Notes: generated by a model not told the origin, from the letters alone. A stretch of DNA of 64,000 nt from Hyphomicrobiales bacterium (GCA_900466475.1 UBMI01000010.1:372001-436000); one strand, 5' to 3'; counted from the stretch's first letter, positions 44,762 to 53,966 are shown. Made by a program: numbers and translations.

Positions 44762-45547
44762 TCAGGATGGGAACTGCCGGTAACATTCCTCCGCCACCTT
44801 GCGCAGCATGTCGCGAGAGATTTCGCCGGTGACAGCGTAGCCGAGTTCGCCGTCGATCCAATAGAAGGTTTCCACATCCTTGGCGGAGGCGAAGCGGAAG
44901 CTCGTCGTCCTGTTTTCCTTATTGCGGCCGACGATGACCGTCAGGCGCTCGCCGCCCTGATCCTCGTACATGAACATGGCACCCGGCCTGTCATCGACCG
45001 GTAGCAGGCGACCACCGACAAGGTGGAAGCCGAGGGATTTCAGGTCCGGAACCTTGAGATCGGGGATCGCCAGACGCTTGCCGAGCCAGGTCGCCAGATG
45101 GGCTTCCTCATTGGCGAAGACTTCGACCGGGTGGCGCACTTCGCTCGCATAGACAAGGAAGGCGGTTTCGGCCTGCTTCGGCAGGGTCTCGGATTCGGCA
45201 AGCTGTAACGGTGGGCGCTCAAAGAGCGGCGGGATGAAGCGGTCGCTGACGGCGCCAAGCGCAAAGAGGATCACGGCGGCTGCGGCGAATGCCGAGCGCA
45301 ACTTCCAGGGGGAGGCTGGCTGGACTACCGATGTCACCATCCGGAGATCGGCATCGCGGCTCTTCTCATAACCTGCAAAAAGCGACTTGATGCCGGCACT
45401 CTGCGTCTGCCAAGCGGCGACCATGGCCGCCTCCTCCGGGTTTTCCGCGAGGTAGGCTTCGACGCGGGCGCGGGCAGCTTCCGGCAATTGCCCGTCGGCG
45501 TAGGCGTGCAGGTCCGCTTCGGTCACGGCTCGATTGGTTTCGTTCAT
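44762..45547 (-). CDS. Anti-sigma factor, membrane-anchored
   Basis: A 261-residue anti-sigma factor. The N-terminal cytoplasmic part (ADLHAYADGQLPEAARARVEAYLAENPE, residues 11-38) is the sigma-binding type found in ECF anti-sigmas, without a CxxC zinc pair. One membrane helix spans about 84-101 and a ~155-residue periplasmic domain follows. The start overlaps the sigma gene stop by 4 bases (ATGA), so it should bind and restrain that sigma factor. Confidence 0.9.
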   Translation of the reverse strand: MNETNRAVTEADLHAYADGQLPEAARARVEAYLAENPEEAAMVAAWQTQSAGIKSLFAGYEKSRDADLRMVTSVVQPASPWKLRSAFAAAAVILFALGAVSDRFIPPLFERPPLQLAESETLPKQAETAFLVYASEVRHPVEVFANEEAHLATWLGKRLAIPDLKVPDLKSLGFHLVGGRLLPVDDRPGAMFMYEDQGGERLTVIVGRNKENRTTSFRFASAKDVETFYWIDGELGYAVTGEISRDMLRKVAEECYRQFPS

Positions 45548-46086
45548 TTCGGTCTCCGAAGCGTAATCACGTTGTCGGCTTTCATATGTTCGCTCATGCG
45601 CTGGCGTGCGCGCGACAGGCGCGACATGACGGTGCCGATCGGGATCTCCAGCATGGCCGCGACTTCGTTGTAGCTGTAGCCTTCGATGACCACGAGCATC
45701 AGCACGGAGCGGTAGTCCTCCGACAGGCTGTTGAGAGCCTGTTCCAGCCGCAGGCGCTCTAGCGGATCGGCCTGGGTATCGGAATTGGCGATATCCTCGG
45801 CGGCATCGAGTTCGACCAGCCGGTCGCGGGGGCTTGCGCGGCGGGCGTTGCGGTAAAGGTTGGTCATCGTCGTGAGGACCCAGCCGCGCAGGTTGATGCC
45901 GCGCCACTGGCCGCGCCGGGCCAGGACCTTTTCCACGCAATCCTGAAGCAGATCCTCGCCTTCGGCATCCGAGCGGGTGAGGCTGCGGGAATAGCGGCGG
46001 AGCGAGGGGAGGAGGGCCAGGATCTGGCCCTCGAACGTATCGGGTGGGGGCGTCTTCACGCTGGCCTCATCAGGGCTTTGCGACAT
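45544..46086 (-). CDS. ECF-type RNA polymerase sigma factor
   Basis: A 180-residue group 4 sigma factor. Region 2 includes LRRYSRSLTRSDAEGEDLLQDCVEKVL and region 4 includes LEQALNSLSEDYRSVLMLVVIEGYSYNEVAAMLEIPIGTVMSRLSRARQR. The start (ATG 46086) lies 16 bases inside the end of the upstream COG4315 gene, and its stop overlaps the anti-sigma start, so all three genes are coupled. Its target genes cannot be told from this sequence. Confidence 0.93.
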   Translation of the reverse strand: MSQSPDEASVKTPPPDTFEGQILALLPSLRRYSRSLTRSDAEGEDLLQDCVEKVLARRGQWRGINLRGWVLTTMTNLYRNARRASPRDRLVELDAAEDIANSDTQADPLERLRLEQALNSLSEDYRSVLMLVVIEGYSYNEVAAMLEIPIGTVMSRLSRARQRMSEHMKADNVITLRRPK

Positions 46087-46450
46087 CCCAGGAACCGCCG
46101 ACGCCATCGCCGGTGATATCGCCGGACTTCGTGTCCTTCACCCAGTAATAGAGCGGCATGCCGTCCTTGGCCCACTGCTTCTTTCCATCCTTGCGTTCGA
46201 CGAGCGAGTATGCACCATCGGCCTTGGCGTCGCTAGCAGCGAGGAAGGGCGGCCAGTTGGTGGCGCACTTGTCGTAGCAGTTCGTGACGCCCTTTTCGTC
46301 CTTCTTGTAGGTGTAGAGGGTCATGCCCTTTTCGCCGGCGAGGACCTTGCCCTTGGCCGTTTCGACCTCGGTGACGGCGGGGGCGGCGTAGGCTGCAGTG
46401 GCGGTGGCAGCGACGACTGCAAGCACGGACAGGAATTTCACGGACTTCAT
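46070..46450 (-). CDS. COG4315 family secreted protein (Yx(F/W/Y)xxD repeats)
   Basis: A 126-residue exported protein. The signal peptide (about residues 1-23, ending AYA) is followed by two Yx(F/W/Y)xxD motifs, YTYKKD and YYWVKD, the mark of this family. A CYDKCATNWPP segment has two Cys. ATG 46450 follows GAGGAGA. It heads an operon with an ECF sigma and its anti-sigma, so it may be a sensor or a stress-response output. Confidence 0.88.
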   Translation of the reverse strand: MKSVKFLSVLAVVAATATAAYAAPAVTEVETAKGKVLAGEKGMTLYTYKKDEKGVTNCYDKCATNWPPFLAASDAKADGAYSLVERKDGKKQWAKDGMPLYYWVKDTKSGDITGDGVGGSWDVAKP

Positions 46451-46541
46451 GGTCTCTCTCCTCGGGTTAGGCACGCATTTTTGCGATACCGGACATGAGA
46501 CACGTCAGGGCTTGGTTTTATTCCCGTCTGTTTTTCAAACG

Positions 46542-47594
46542 TCAGTTCGGATTGAAAACAACATGGCAGTCCCGTCCGGCCGCCTTGGCGCGATAGAGGG
46601 CGTTATCGACGTTACGCAGCAATTCGGCGCGGCGGCGGCCGCCCAGCGGAGCAAGTACCGCACCGATGCTCAGGCGGGCGCGGATGATGTTCCCTTCAAT
46701 GGTAAAGGGGCTGCGGAAGCTCGCGAGAAGACGTTCGGAGACGGCGACAAGCGCTTCGGTGCTCGGCGGGTTTGGAACGAAGATTGCGAATTCGTCGCCG
46801 CCCATGCGGATGACGATATCGCCGGAGCGGATGACCGAGCGAATGCGGCTTGCCGCTTCGCGCAGCACTTCGTCGCCGATATGATGGCCAAGCGTATCGT
46901 TGATCGACTTGAAGCCGTCCATGTCGAGATAGAGGGCGCCGAAGGTCTGGCCGGAGGCAAGGGCTGCTTCCAGCGCCCGGTCGACGATGGCATCGAGCGC
47001 CGATCGGTTGAGGAAGCCCGTCAGCGGATCGGTCATGGCGGCGGTGCGCAGGCTGTTTTCGGCAAGGCCCATGACGAAATTCGCCTTCTGCAGCCGCAGA
47101 AGCGCGCTGGCCACACGGGCGAAACGGCGAAGATTGGCGGCCTCCTGTTCGGTGAAGAGCCGCGGCTTCTGATCGAGGATGCAGAACGCGCCGATTGCCA
47201 GGTCGCTTTCAAGTTCCAGAGGTGCACCGGCATAAAAACGGAAATGCGGCGGGCCTGTCACGTAGGGTGCGGTGCTGAGTTCCGCATCCTGTTCCAAATC
47301 GGGAACGACGACCATGTCGTTGGCGAAGACGACGCGGGTGCAGAAGGAAAGGTCGCGCGGGCATTCGGAAAGCTGCATACCCGCTTCGCCGGCAATGCGC
47401 AGCCAGTCCTCATCGACGATGTTGACGGCGGCATAGGGCATTGCGAATGCATTCTTGGCGAGCTCGGCAAGTGCTGCAAGCTCCGGCGTCGGGCTGCTGC
47501 TGATGGCGCTCAGCGAGCGCACGGCAAGCAGTCGCTGCGGTTCGTTGACTGGAATTCGGATCGTCTGCCCCACTCGGATCTCCGTCTCTGTCAA
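46542..47594 (-). CDS. GAF-GGDEF diguanylate cyclase
   Basis: A 350-residue signalling enzyme with an N-terminal GAF domain (about 30-170, containing CILDQKPRLFTEQE) and a C-terminal GGDEF domain (about 185-345, RMGGDEFAIF), which makes cyclic di-GMP. RSGD five residues before GGDEF is an intact inhibitory site, so product inhibition is expected. No membrane helix: it is a cytoplasmic sensor. It is divergent from folC. Confidence 0.93.
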   Translation of the reverse strand: MTETEIRVGQTIRIPVNEPQRLLAVRSLSAISSSPTPELAALAELAKNAFAMPYAAVNIVDEDWLRIAGEAGMQLSECPRDLSFCTRVVFANDMVVVPDLEQDAELSTAPYVTGPPHFRFYAGAPLELESDLAIGAFCILDQKPRLFTEQEAANLRRFARVASALLRLQKANFVMGLAENSLRTAAMTDPLTGFLNRSALDAIVDRALEAALASGQTFGALYLDMDGFKSINDTLGHHIGDEVLREAASRIRSVIRSGDIVIRMGGDEFAIFVPNPPSTEALVAVSERLLASFRSPFTIEGNIIRARLSIGAVLAPLGGRRRAELLRNVDNALYRAKAAGRDCHVVFNPN

Positions 47595-47844
47595 AGACAG
47601 GGGATAGAAATGGCCCTATTGAAAATCTCGGCAAGGGCTAAAATTCACCAGCGTTAACTGGCAGTTGCCGCGGGCGGCGTCGCGGCGGGGCGCTGCCGAT
47701 GACGCTAGCGAGGCTAGGCAGGGCGATGGAAAGGTTCTAGTGTCGGTTCGCTTGCGTGACTGGCGAGACAGATGGAGAACCATCGGGAAGCGCAGGCTGC
47801 CGCTGCCGCTCGCCTGGGCACCAAGATAGTAACTCCTGTAACCT

Positions 47845-49176
47845 GTGCCATGCCCCATGCAGAACCAGAATCCCCGCCTTATCGAAGCCCTTTCGCAACT
47901 TGATCAGCTCACCAATTGGGAACAACGCCCGCGCGGCGAAATGCGTGTCGGGCTTGAACCGATCCTCGATCTCTCCGCGCGTCTCGGCAATCCGCACCGC
48001 GCCTTCCGCTCGATCCATGTGGCAGGCACCAAGGGCAAAAGCTCGACCTGCGCGCTGCTGGAAGCAGGGCTACGCCATGCCGGCATTTCCGTCGGGCGCT
48101 ATGCCTCGCCGCATGTGGAGCATATTTCCGAGCGCGTCAGCGTCAACGGCCAGCCGGTCGAGGAGGCCGTGCTAGCCGAGGCGCTGTTCCAGGGCCTTGA
48201 TGCGCTCAGGGAAGCAAGGACGGAAGGGACGGCAGCCGAGGCTGCAACATGGTTCGACATACTGACAGCGGCGGGTTTCCTGATTTTTCGCGATGCGGGC
48301 GTTCAATGGGCCGTTGTCGAGACAGGGCTCGGCGGCCGGCTGGATTCGACCAATATCGTCGACAGCGATGTTTCGATCGTCACCAATATCGGCCTCGAAC
48401 ATACGGAGATCTTGGGCAAGACGCGGGCGGCGATTGCCTTCGAAAAGGCCGGCATCATCAAGCCGCATACGACTGTCGTGACACCGCTTGAAGCGGATGA
48501 CGAGGCGGGGGCGGTGATAGCCAGGCGGGCGGCCGAGATCGATGCGCGTCTGATCCGGCCGGATCTTTCGCAAGCGTCGACGATTGCCGGGCGCAATGCC
48601 GCAGTCGCGGGTGCCGCGCTCGATGTGCTCGGTGAACTCGGCGTCAGGGCGCGCGAGGGCAAGGCGGTCGGCGGATGGCTTGTTGATGCCGAGGCCGAGC
48701 GGGAATCGCAGCTGCCGGGGCGGCTGGAGCGGTTTGCCGTGCCTGTACCTGTCCCTGTCCCGGGGCGTGCCGCGGCCAGCAATATTGCCGTTGCGCTCGA
48801 CGGGGCACATGTGCCGTTCAATCTCGAAGCGGTGCTCGACGATCTCTCCGGCATGGAAGGATTTGCCGGATCGGGCATTGCTGTCGTGGCGATCGCGGCC
48901 GACAAGGATGCCGCGGGGCTTCTCGAGGTGATGGGCCGCCATGGCGTCTCGCCGATCTTCACCTCGGTCTCCGATCGTTTCCGTTCTCCTGCCGAATTGC
49001 AGAGGCTTGCCGGTCAGATCGGTCTCGCGAGCGAAGTGATCGAGGATCCGCAGACTGCCTATGAAAAGGCGCTCGAACGGGCAGCCAGCTCCGGCGCCTG
49101 GGTGATCCTGACGGGATCGCTCTATCTCGTCGGCCTGCTGCGCGAGCGGGTCATCAACGAGGCGGTGAAGAGCTAG
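47845..49176 (+). CDS. folC: Bifunctional dihydrofolate/folylpolyglutamate synthase
   Basis: A 443-residue FolC with P-loop HVAGTKGKSSTCALLEAG, SPHVEHISERVSVNG, and ETGLGGRLDSTNIV followed by TNIGLEHTEILGKT. It adds glutamate to dihydropteroate and to folates, fitting the thyA/folA genes elsewhere in the window. ATG 47845 and ATG 47857 are both possible starts. Confidence 0.94.
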   Translation: MPCPMQNQNPRLIEALSQLDQLTNWEQRPRGEMRVGLEPILDLSARLGNPHRAFRSIHVAGTKGKSSTCALLEAGLRHAGISVGRYASPHVEHISERVSVNGQPVEEAVLAEALFQGLDALREARTEGTAAEAATWFDILTAAGFLIFRDAGVQWAVVETGLGGRLDSTNIVDSDVSIVTNIGLEHTEILGKTRAAIAFEKAGIIKPHTTVVTPLEADDEAGAVIARRAAEIDARLIRPDLSQASTIAGRNAAVAGAALDVLGELGVRAREGKAVGGWLVDAEAERESQLPGRLERFAVPVPVPVPGRAAASNIAVALDGAHVPFNLEAVLDDLSGMEGFAGSGIAVVAIAADKDAAGLLEVMGRHGVSPIFTSVSDRFRSPAELQRLAGQIGLASEVIEDPQTAYEKALERAASSGAWVILTGSLYLVGLLRERVINEAVKS

Positions 49177-49235
49177 CTCGCCTCAGGGAAAATTCCGCCT
49201 TGCCTATGCGAGGCGAATCCTGCCAAGTCGCTTCC

Positions 49236-50363
49236 ATGCAATTCGCCCCGCAACAGGATGAAGCCCTGAAGGCCGTTTCGAACTGGCTGAAGGAGGGCAG
49301 GTCGCCGCTCTTCCGTCTGTTCGGCTATGCCGGAACGGGCAAGACGACGCTTGCCAAGCATTTTGCCGAGCATGTGGACGGAGATGTGCTGTTTGCCGCA
49401 TTCACCGGCAAGGCCGCACAGGTACTGCGCTCGCGTGGGGCGTCGAACGCCAAGACCATCCACTCGCTGATCTATCGGCCGCGCGGCGAGGAAGAGGTGG
49501 AGGACGAGGAAACCGGCAAGACTTCGATCGCGCCGATGTTTTCCATCAATCGCCAGAGTCCGGTCGCCAAGGCTGCGCTGATCATCGTCGACGAATGCTC
49601 GATGGTGGACGAGGCGCTCGGCAAGGACCTGATGAGCTTCGGCACGCCGATCCTGGTGCTCGGTGATCCCGGCCAGCTGCCGCCGGTCACGGGCGGCGGT
49701 TTCTTCACAAACCAGGAACCGGATTATCTGTTGACGGACATCCACCGGCAGGCGCGCGACAATCCGATCATCAAGCTCGCCATGCAGGTGCGTGAGGGCA
49801 ACGAGATCATGTATGGCGACTACGGCAAGGCGCAGGTGATCTCGAAGAACGAGGTGACGCAGCCGCTGGTGATGGATGCCGATCAGGTGCTTGTCGGCAC
49901 AAACAAGACGCGGCGGCGCTATAACCAGCGCCTGCGGGAACTCAAGGGTTTTACGACCGAACATCCACAGACCGGCGACAAGCTGGTCTGCCTGCGCAAC
50001 GACCCGGCAAAGGGCCTGCTCAACGGCTCGCTCTGGCAGGTCATGACCTCATCCAAGGAAACGACGAAGCCTGGCATCAATCTGCTGGTGCGCCCCGAAG
50101 ATGACGACATGGAACGGGGGGCTGCCAAGATCAAGCTCCTGAAACAGGCCTTCGAGAATGTGGAAGGCGAGATCCCCTGGAACACGCGCAAGCGCTATGA
50201 CGAGTTCGATTACGGCTATGCGCTGACGGTGCACAAGGCACAGGGTTCGCAGTGGAACAATGTCGTCTTGTTCGACGAAAGCTGGGCTTTCCGCGATACG
50301 CGCGAGCGCTGGCTTTACACCGCGATTACACGTGCAGCAGAAACGCTGACGATTGTCCGCTAA
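49236..50363 (+). CDS. ATP-dependent RecD-like DNA helicase
   Basis: A helicase of about 375 residues. Walker A is FRLFGYAGTGKTTLAKHF, motif II is ALIIVDECSMVDEALG, and FGTPILVLGDPGQLPPVTGGGFF is typical of RecD/Pif1-like superfamily 1B enzymes. The C-terminus has the UvrD-type motif TVHKAQGSQWNNVV and a final YTAITRAAETLTIV. The start may be 49236 (ATG) or earlier (TTG 49200, which has AGGGAA upstream). Role is probably DNA repair or replication; no partner genes are beside it. Confidence 0.88.
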   Translation: MQFAPQQDEALKAVSNWLKEGRSPLFRLFGYAGTGKTTLAKHFAEHVDGDVLFAAFTGKAAQVLRSRGASNAKTIHSLIYRPRGEEEVEDEETGKTSIAPMFSINRQSPVAKAALIIVDECSMVDEALGKDLMSFGTPILVLGDPGQLPPVTGGGFFTNQEPDYLLTDIHRQARDNPIIKLAMQVREGNEIMYGDYGKAQVISKNEVTQPLVMDADQVLVGTNKTRRRYNQRLRELKGFTTEHPQTGDKLVCLRNDPAKGLLNGSLWQVMTSSKETTKPGINLLVRPEDDDMERGAAKIKLLKQAFENVEGEIPWNTRKRYDEFDYGYALTVHKAQGSQWNNVVLFDESWAFRDTRERWLYTAITRAAETLTIVR

Positions 50364-50437
50364 ACTGGGCGTTCCCTAAAGTTTCGCGATCACGGTCGTG
50401 CGGGATGCGGTGGCGGCCGCAGCCGGTGTGGGGAGAA

Positions 50438-51130
50438 TCAAGCCTGAACGATGCCGAGGAGAACCGCCTTGGCGATGGCCTGGAAGCGGTTGTTGGCATG
50501 GAATTTCAGAATGATGTTGGCTTCCAGTCCGCGCGCTTCCTCATGCTTGAGGTCGAGGGCGCGGGCAATGCGCTGTGTCGAATAGCCCTCTGACATCAGC
50601 TCCAGGCATTGTCGCTCCTGATCGGTCAGGCTTGCCGGATCCCTGTTGTCGTTGATCGGCGGCAAGTCGAGACTGCTGTCATATTCGAGAAGATCGCTCA
50701 CCTGCTGTAACTGCCGGTGCAAGGTCGACATCTCGGCCGTCAGCTCGCGCTTGCGCTGGGAAAGGGCCTCGCGGAAGATCGACTCGGCCTCTTCCTGTGA
50801 GACTGCGCTGCGCAGAACCTCCATCAGCTCCTGGATGACCGCGATCGGCATGCCGGTTTCGCGGCAGACGGTGATGACCGCCATGCGCATGACGTCATCC
50901 TGATCGTAAACGCGCATCAGGCCGATGCGGTTTGCGGAAATCAGGCCCTTCTCTTCGTAGAAATGCAATGTCCTGTGCGTGACGCCGAAAGCGTTCGCCA
51001 TGTCGGCGATGGCAACGGGACCTTGTGGAATATCCGGCGGCAAAGCAGCCGAAGGCAGGAACCGGTATTTCGACCGGGCCTCCGAAGCAATACCGGCGGC
51101 AGCAAACAAACGTTTGGAACCGTCTGGCAT
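50438..51130 (-). CDS. MerR-LuxR (GerE) fusion transcriptional regulator
   Basis: A 230-residue protein with two DNA-binding parts. Residues about 38-105 are a MerR-type winged helix (GVTHRTLHFYEEKGLISANRIGLMRVYDQDD), a helical segment follows (about 115-150), and residues about 165-228 resemble a LuxR/GerE helix-turn-helix (LTDQERQCLELMSEGYSTQRIARALDL...). ATG 51130 has AGGAGG. No metal-binding Cys cluster of classic MerR sensors is seen. Targets unknown. Confidence 0.85.
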   Translation of the reverse strand: MPDGSKRLFAAAGIASEARSKYRFLPSAALPPDIPQGPVAIADMANAFGVTHRTLHFYEEKGLISANRIGLMRVYDQDDVMRMAVITVCRETGMPIAVIQELMEVLRSAVSQEEAESIFREALSQRKRELTAEMSTLHRQLQQVSDLLEYDSSLDLPPINDNRDPASLTDQERQCLELMSEGYSTQRIARALDLKHEEARGLEANIILKFHANNRFQAIAKAVLLGIVQA

Positions 51131-51216
51131 GAACCCTCCTGGGGCAGGTAGTTGCACCTCATGCGGCTTTGCCAGTTGCTTCCGGAGCGCGGCGAGTGGG
51201 GTTTCCTCTAGCGTTC

Positions 51217-51483
51217 TTATCGTTGGAAGAAGCAGTACTCGGCGTACTTGACTCGTTTACGCAGCGCCCACTTTATGCGCGGACGGTTTCTTTTGTAAGT
51301 GCTAAAAATAACCGTTTTTAAATGGGATAGCAATGTCAGGGCATCCCGATCCACCTCTTGCTCGGGTGTGTGGTATAGAGGAACCACAGTGTTTTCCGCC
51401 GTTCTCGGCTGATCTTCGAAGGGAACGGAAATTACTGTTTCCGGTACGCTGATGATGCCGGTCGTCATGGGAGGCGTGGCCAT
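51217..51483 (-). CDS. Possible small hypothetical protein
   Basis: An 88-codon frame starting at ATG 51483 between pdxJ and the MerR-LuxR gene. The product would be basic at the C-terminus (YKRNRPRIKWALRKRVKYAEYCFFQR). The 3' half is clearly less GC-rich than its surroundings. There is no good ribosome site and I recognise no family. It may instead be untranslated promoter DNA. Confidence 0.35.
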   Translation of the reverse strand: MATPPMTTGIISVPETVISVPFEDQPRTAENTVVPLYHTPEQEVDRDALTLLSHLKTVIFSTYKRNRPRIKWALRKRVKYAEYCFFQR

Positions 51484-51579
51484 CAAGGCCAGGCATGGAT
51501 GCATACGCGAATCTGATTGGCCTTCGCTGCCGCCTTGGCTTAAAAGCAGGGCCAGTCCCCACCCCAGACGGATATCGCC

Positions 51580-52332
51580 ATGCCCGCCAAACTTTCCGTG
51601 AACCTCAATGCAATCGCCATGCTGCGCAACCGGCGCGACCTGCCCTGGCCAAGCGTGGAAGGGCTCGGGCGCATCGCGTTGCAGGCCGGCGCTTCGGGCC
51701 TGACCGTGCATCCGCGGCCGGATCAGCGGCATATCCGCTTTTCCGACCTTCCGGTCATTCGCAACCTGATCGACGACGAGTTTCCGGAGGCCGAATTCAA
51801 TATCGAGGGCTATCCTACGGAGGAATTCCTGGAGCTCTGCGCCAAGGCCCAGCCCGAGCAGGTGACGCTCGTGCCTGACGATCCTTCGCAGGCGACCTCC
51901 GATCACGGCTGGGATTTCCGCAAGCATCAGGCTTTCCTGGCCGATGTGGTGGGACGGCTGAAGAAGATGGGATTCCGCGTTTCGCTTTTTGCCGATGGCG
52001 ATGGCGACGCGGAGGCTGTGAAAGCCGCGAAAGCGACGGGTGCTGACCGAATCGAGCTTTACACCGGCCCCTATGGCGGCTGCTACGATGCGCCTGAAAG
52101 GTCGGGGCCGATCCTCGAAGGGCTCGGCAAGACGGCGGATGCGGCGCTTGCCCTCGGCCTTGCCGTCAATGGCGGCCATGACCTGACGGTGGACAACCTG
52201 CCAGCGCTGGTGAAGCGCATTCCCGATCTCGCCGAGGTTTCGATCGGCCATGGGCTGACGGCCGATGCGCTGGAATATGGCATGGCGGAAACGGTGCGCC
52301 GCTTCTGCCGGGCATGCGGCCAGAAAATCTGA
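51580..52332 (+). CDS. pdxJ: Pyridoxine 5'-phosphate synthase
   Basis: A 250-residue PdxJ that condenses 1-deoxy-xylulose phosphate with aminoacetone phosphate to make vitamin B6. It has [54 protein letters not shown] and [15 protein letters not shown], all family blocks with the conserved His and Glu residues. A terminator-like hairpin follows 9 bp after the stop. Confidence 0.95.
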   Translation: MPAKLSVNLNAIAMLRNRRDLPWPSVEGLGRIALQAGASGLTVHPRPDQRHIRFSDLPVIRNLIDDEFPEAEFNIEGYPTEEFLELCAKAQPEQVTLVPDDPSQATSDHGWDFRKHQAFLADVVGRLKKMGFRVSLFADGDGDAEAVKAAKATGADRIELYTGPYGGCYDAPERSGPILEGLGKTADAALALGLAVNGGHDLTVDNLPALVKRIPDLAEVSIGHGLTADALEYGMAETVRRFCRACGQKI

Positions 52333-52340
52333 CAAGAAAG

Positions 52341-52369
52341 GCCCGCCCTCTGTGGATGAAAGGGCGGGC
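52341..52369 (+). terminator. Hairpin after pdxJ, probable terminator
   Basis: GCCCGCCCT (52341-52349) pairs perfectly with AGGGCGGGC (52361-52369) around an 11-base loop, just after the pdxJ stop. There is no strong T-run. Confidence 0.6.
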
Positions 52370-52373
52370 ATTC

Positions 52374-52450
52374 GAGCGGCGCGCGTCCATTCGGACGCAC
52401 AAAGGCCGCTCTTCCGAAAATCGATTCCGATCTTCGGGCCGATGCTGCGG
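52374..52450. repeat. Dispersed intergenic palindromic element, copy A
   Basis: It contains nested hairpins: GAGCGGC/GCCGCTC enclosing GCGTCC-ATTC-GGACGC, then CCGAAAATCG/CGATCTTCGG, ending near GGGCCGATGC. Read on the opposite strand it closely matches copy B near 56.93 kb. Confidence 0.75.
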
Positions 52451-52456
52451 GCCGGC

Positions 52457-53344
52457 TCAGGCGATGAGAGCGGCCTTGTTGGCGATGAAGTAATCCTTCA
52501 GCGACTGCGGTTCCTTGCCCGTCAGCTTGGTGAAGTCATCGGTGACGATGTCGAACTTGCCAGCGCGGATATTGGCGTCGGCAGAGACGAGCATGTCGGC
52601 AACGAAGCCCGGCAGGCCGGCGCCGCGGAGGCCCTGGCCGAGCTGCTCGTCGGTCACGGTGACGACGTCCAGCGGCTTGCCGGTGGCCTCGGTGGCGATG
52701 GCGGCGATTTCCTTTGATGTCAGCGACTGCTTGCCGGTGAGCGTGTAGATGGCGCTTGCCGAGATGCCGGCTGCAAGAACCGAGGCAATGGCGAGCGCGC
52801 AGTCGTCACGCGAGATGGTCGAGATCTTGCCGTCACCCGCCGAGGTGAACCATTTTCCGGCCTGCAGATTGTGCGGCATGCTGTGCATGTAGTTGTCGTG
52901 ATACCAGGCGTCGCGCACGATCGTGTAGGGGATGCCGCTTTCCTTGATGGCATTTTCGGTGCCGAGGTGGTCGGGCGCGAAGGTGACGAGCGAATTATCA
53001 GGGGCCGGCATCGAGGTGTAGGTGATGTGCTTTACCTTGGCCTTGACGGCGGCGGCGACGGCGGCCTTATGCTGGATCAGGCGCTTGCCGGGTGTGTCGA
53101 GCGCGTCAGTGCTGATGATCAGCAGGCGGTCGACGCCGGCAAAGGCGGCTTCGAGGCCGGCGGCATCATCGAAATCCGCCTTGCGGGTGACTACACCCTT
53201 GGCAGCGAGACCGGCGAGCTTTTCTGGGCTGCGGGTCGCGGCGATGATGTTCGCCAGAGCGACCTTGTAGCTTTCGATCAGGTGATGGACGACACGCTGG
53301 CCGAGCTGGCCTGCTGCGCCGGTGACGAGAATGGTTTCGCTCAT
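52457..53344 (-). CDS. NAD(P)-binding reductase, NmrA/YtfG (quinone oxidoreductase 2)-like
   Basis: A 295-residue Rossmann protein: ILVTGAAGQLGQRVVHHLIES at the start, YTSMPAPDNSLVTFAPDHLGTENAIKESGIPYTIVR in the middle, which matches the YtfG/QOR2 group. It likely reduces quinones with NADPH. It is divergent from an HxlR-family regulator whose operator-like dyad lies in between, parallel to the FMN reductase/HxlR pair near 9.7 kb. Confidence 0.9.
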   Translation of the reverse strand: MSETILVTGAAGQLGQRVVHHLIESYKVALANIIAATRSPEKLAGLAAKGVVTRKADFDDAAGLEAAFAGVDRLLIISTDALDTPGKRLIQHKAAVAAAVKAKVKHITYTSMPAPDNSLVTFAPDHLGTENAIKESGIPYTIVRDAWYHDNYMHSMPHNLQAGKWFTSAGDGKISTISRDDCALAIASVLAAGISASAIYTLTGKQSLTSKEIAAIATEATGKPLDVVTVTDEQLGQGLRGAGLPGFVADMLVSADANIRAGKFDIVTDDFTKLTGKEPQSLKDYFIANKAALIA

Positions 53345-53444
53345 GATATCCTCTACAGTGGTTGAACAGGTGGTCTCAAAAAGAGAGTAACACTAGAATA
53401 GGAATTGACCCGGGGCTGTAAAGAAGGCAGTTTTTCGGGAGTTC

Positions 53445-53460
53445 GTTACCAAAAGGGAAC
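53445..53460. promoter_or_regulatory. Putative HxlR operator between ytfG-like gene and regulator
   Basis: GTTACCAAAAGGGAAC is a dyad of form GTTnCC-N4-GGnAAC. It overlaps the ribosome site of the HxlR gene, so binding would repress the regulator itself. It resembles the dyad at 9702-9720. Confidence 0.6.
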
Positions 53461-53466
53461 CAGCTC

Positions 53467-53913
53467 ATGGCCGGAACCATCGTTAGCCTGAAGGATAGAA
53501 CGCGCCAGTCGGCAGGACCTGCGGAAGGGCAGGGCGGCGCGCGGCGCGAGATCGATCTTGCCAGCCTGGATTTTAGCAATTGTCCGGTGCGGGACGTGTT
53601 GCAGCAGATCGGCGGCAAATGGTCGACGCTGCTTCTTGAGGCGCTCGCCAAGCAGCCCTATCGCTTCGGCGAGTTGCGCCGGATGATCCCGGATATTTCC
53701 CAGCGCATGCTCACCCAGTCGCTGCGTGACCTGCAGCGGGACGGCTATATCGAACGGGAGGTTTTCCCGACGAAGCCGCCGAGCGTGGAATACCGGATGA
53801 CCGATTTGGGCCGCTCGCTCTATACGGCGCTGTCGCAGCTTCTGAACTGGGCCGAAGCGAACCATGACGGAGTTCGGGCCGCCCGGCTTCGCTTCGACGC
53901 CGATGCTGTGTAG
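53467..53913 (+). CDS. HxlR family transcriptional regulator
   Basis: A 148-residue winged-helix regulator: [59 protein letters not shown] is the HxlR domain, with one Cys just ahead of helix 1 as in redox-sensing QorR/YodB-type members. The ATG lies 9 bp after AAGGGAA. Divergent from the YtfG-like reductase, its likely target. Confidence 0.92.
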   Translation: MAGTIVSLKDRTRQSAGPAEGQGGARREIDLASLDFSNCPVRDVLQQIGGKWSTLLLEALAKQPYRFGELRRMIPDISQRMLTQSLRDLQRDGYIEREVFPTKPPSVEYRMTDLGRSLYTALSQLLNWAEANHDGVRAARLRFDADAV

Positions 53914-53966
53914 AGCGCAATTCCGGACGCAAAACCGCTGCACACTTTTGCTGGAATTGCTGTAGG

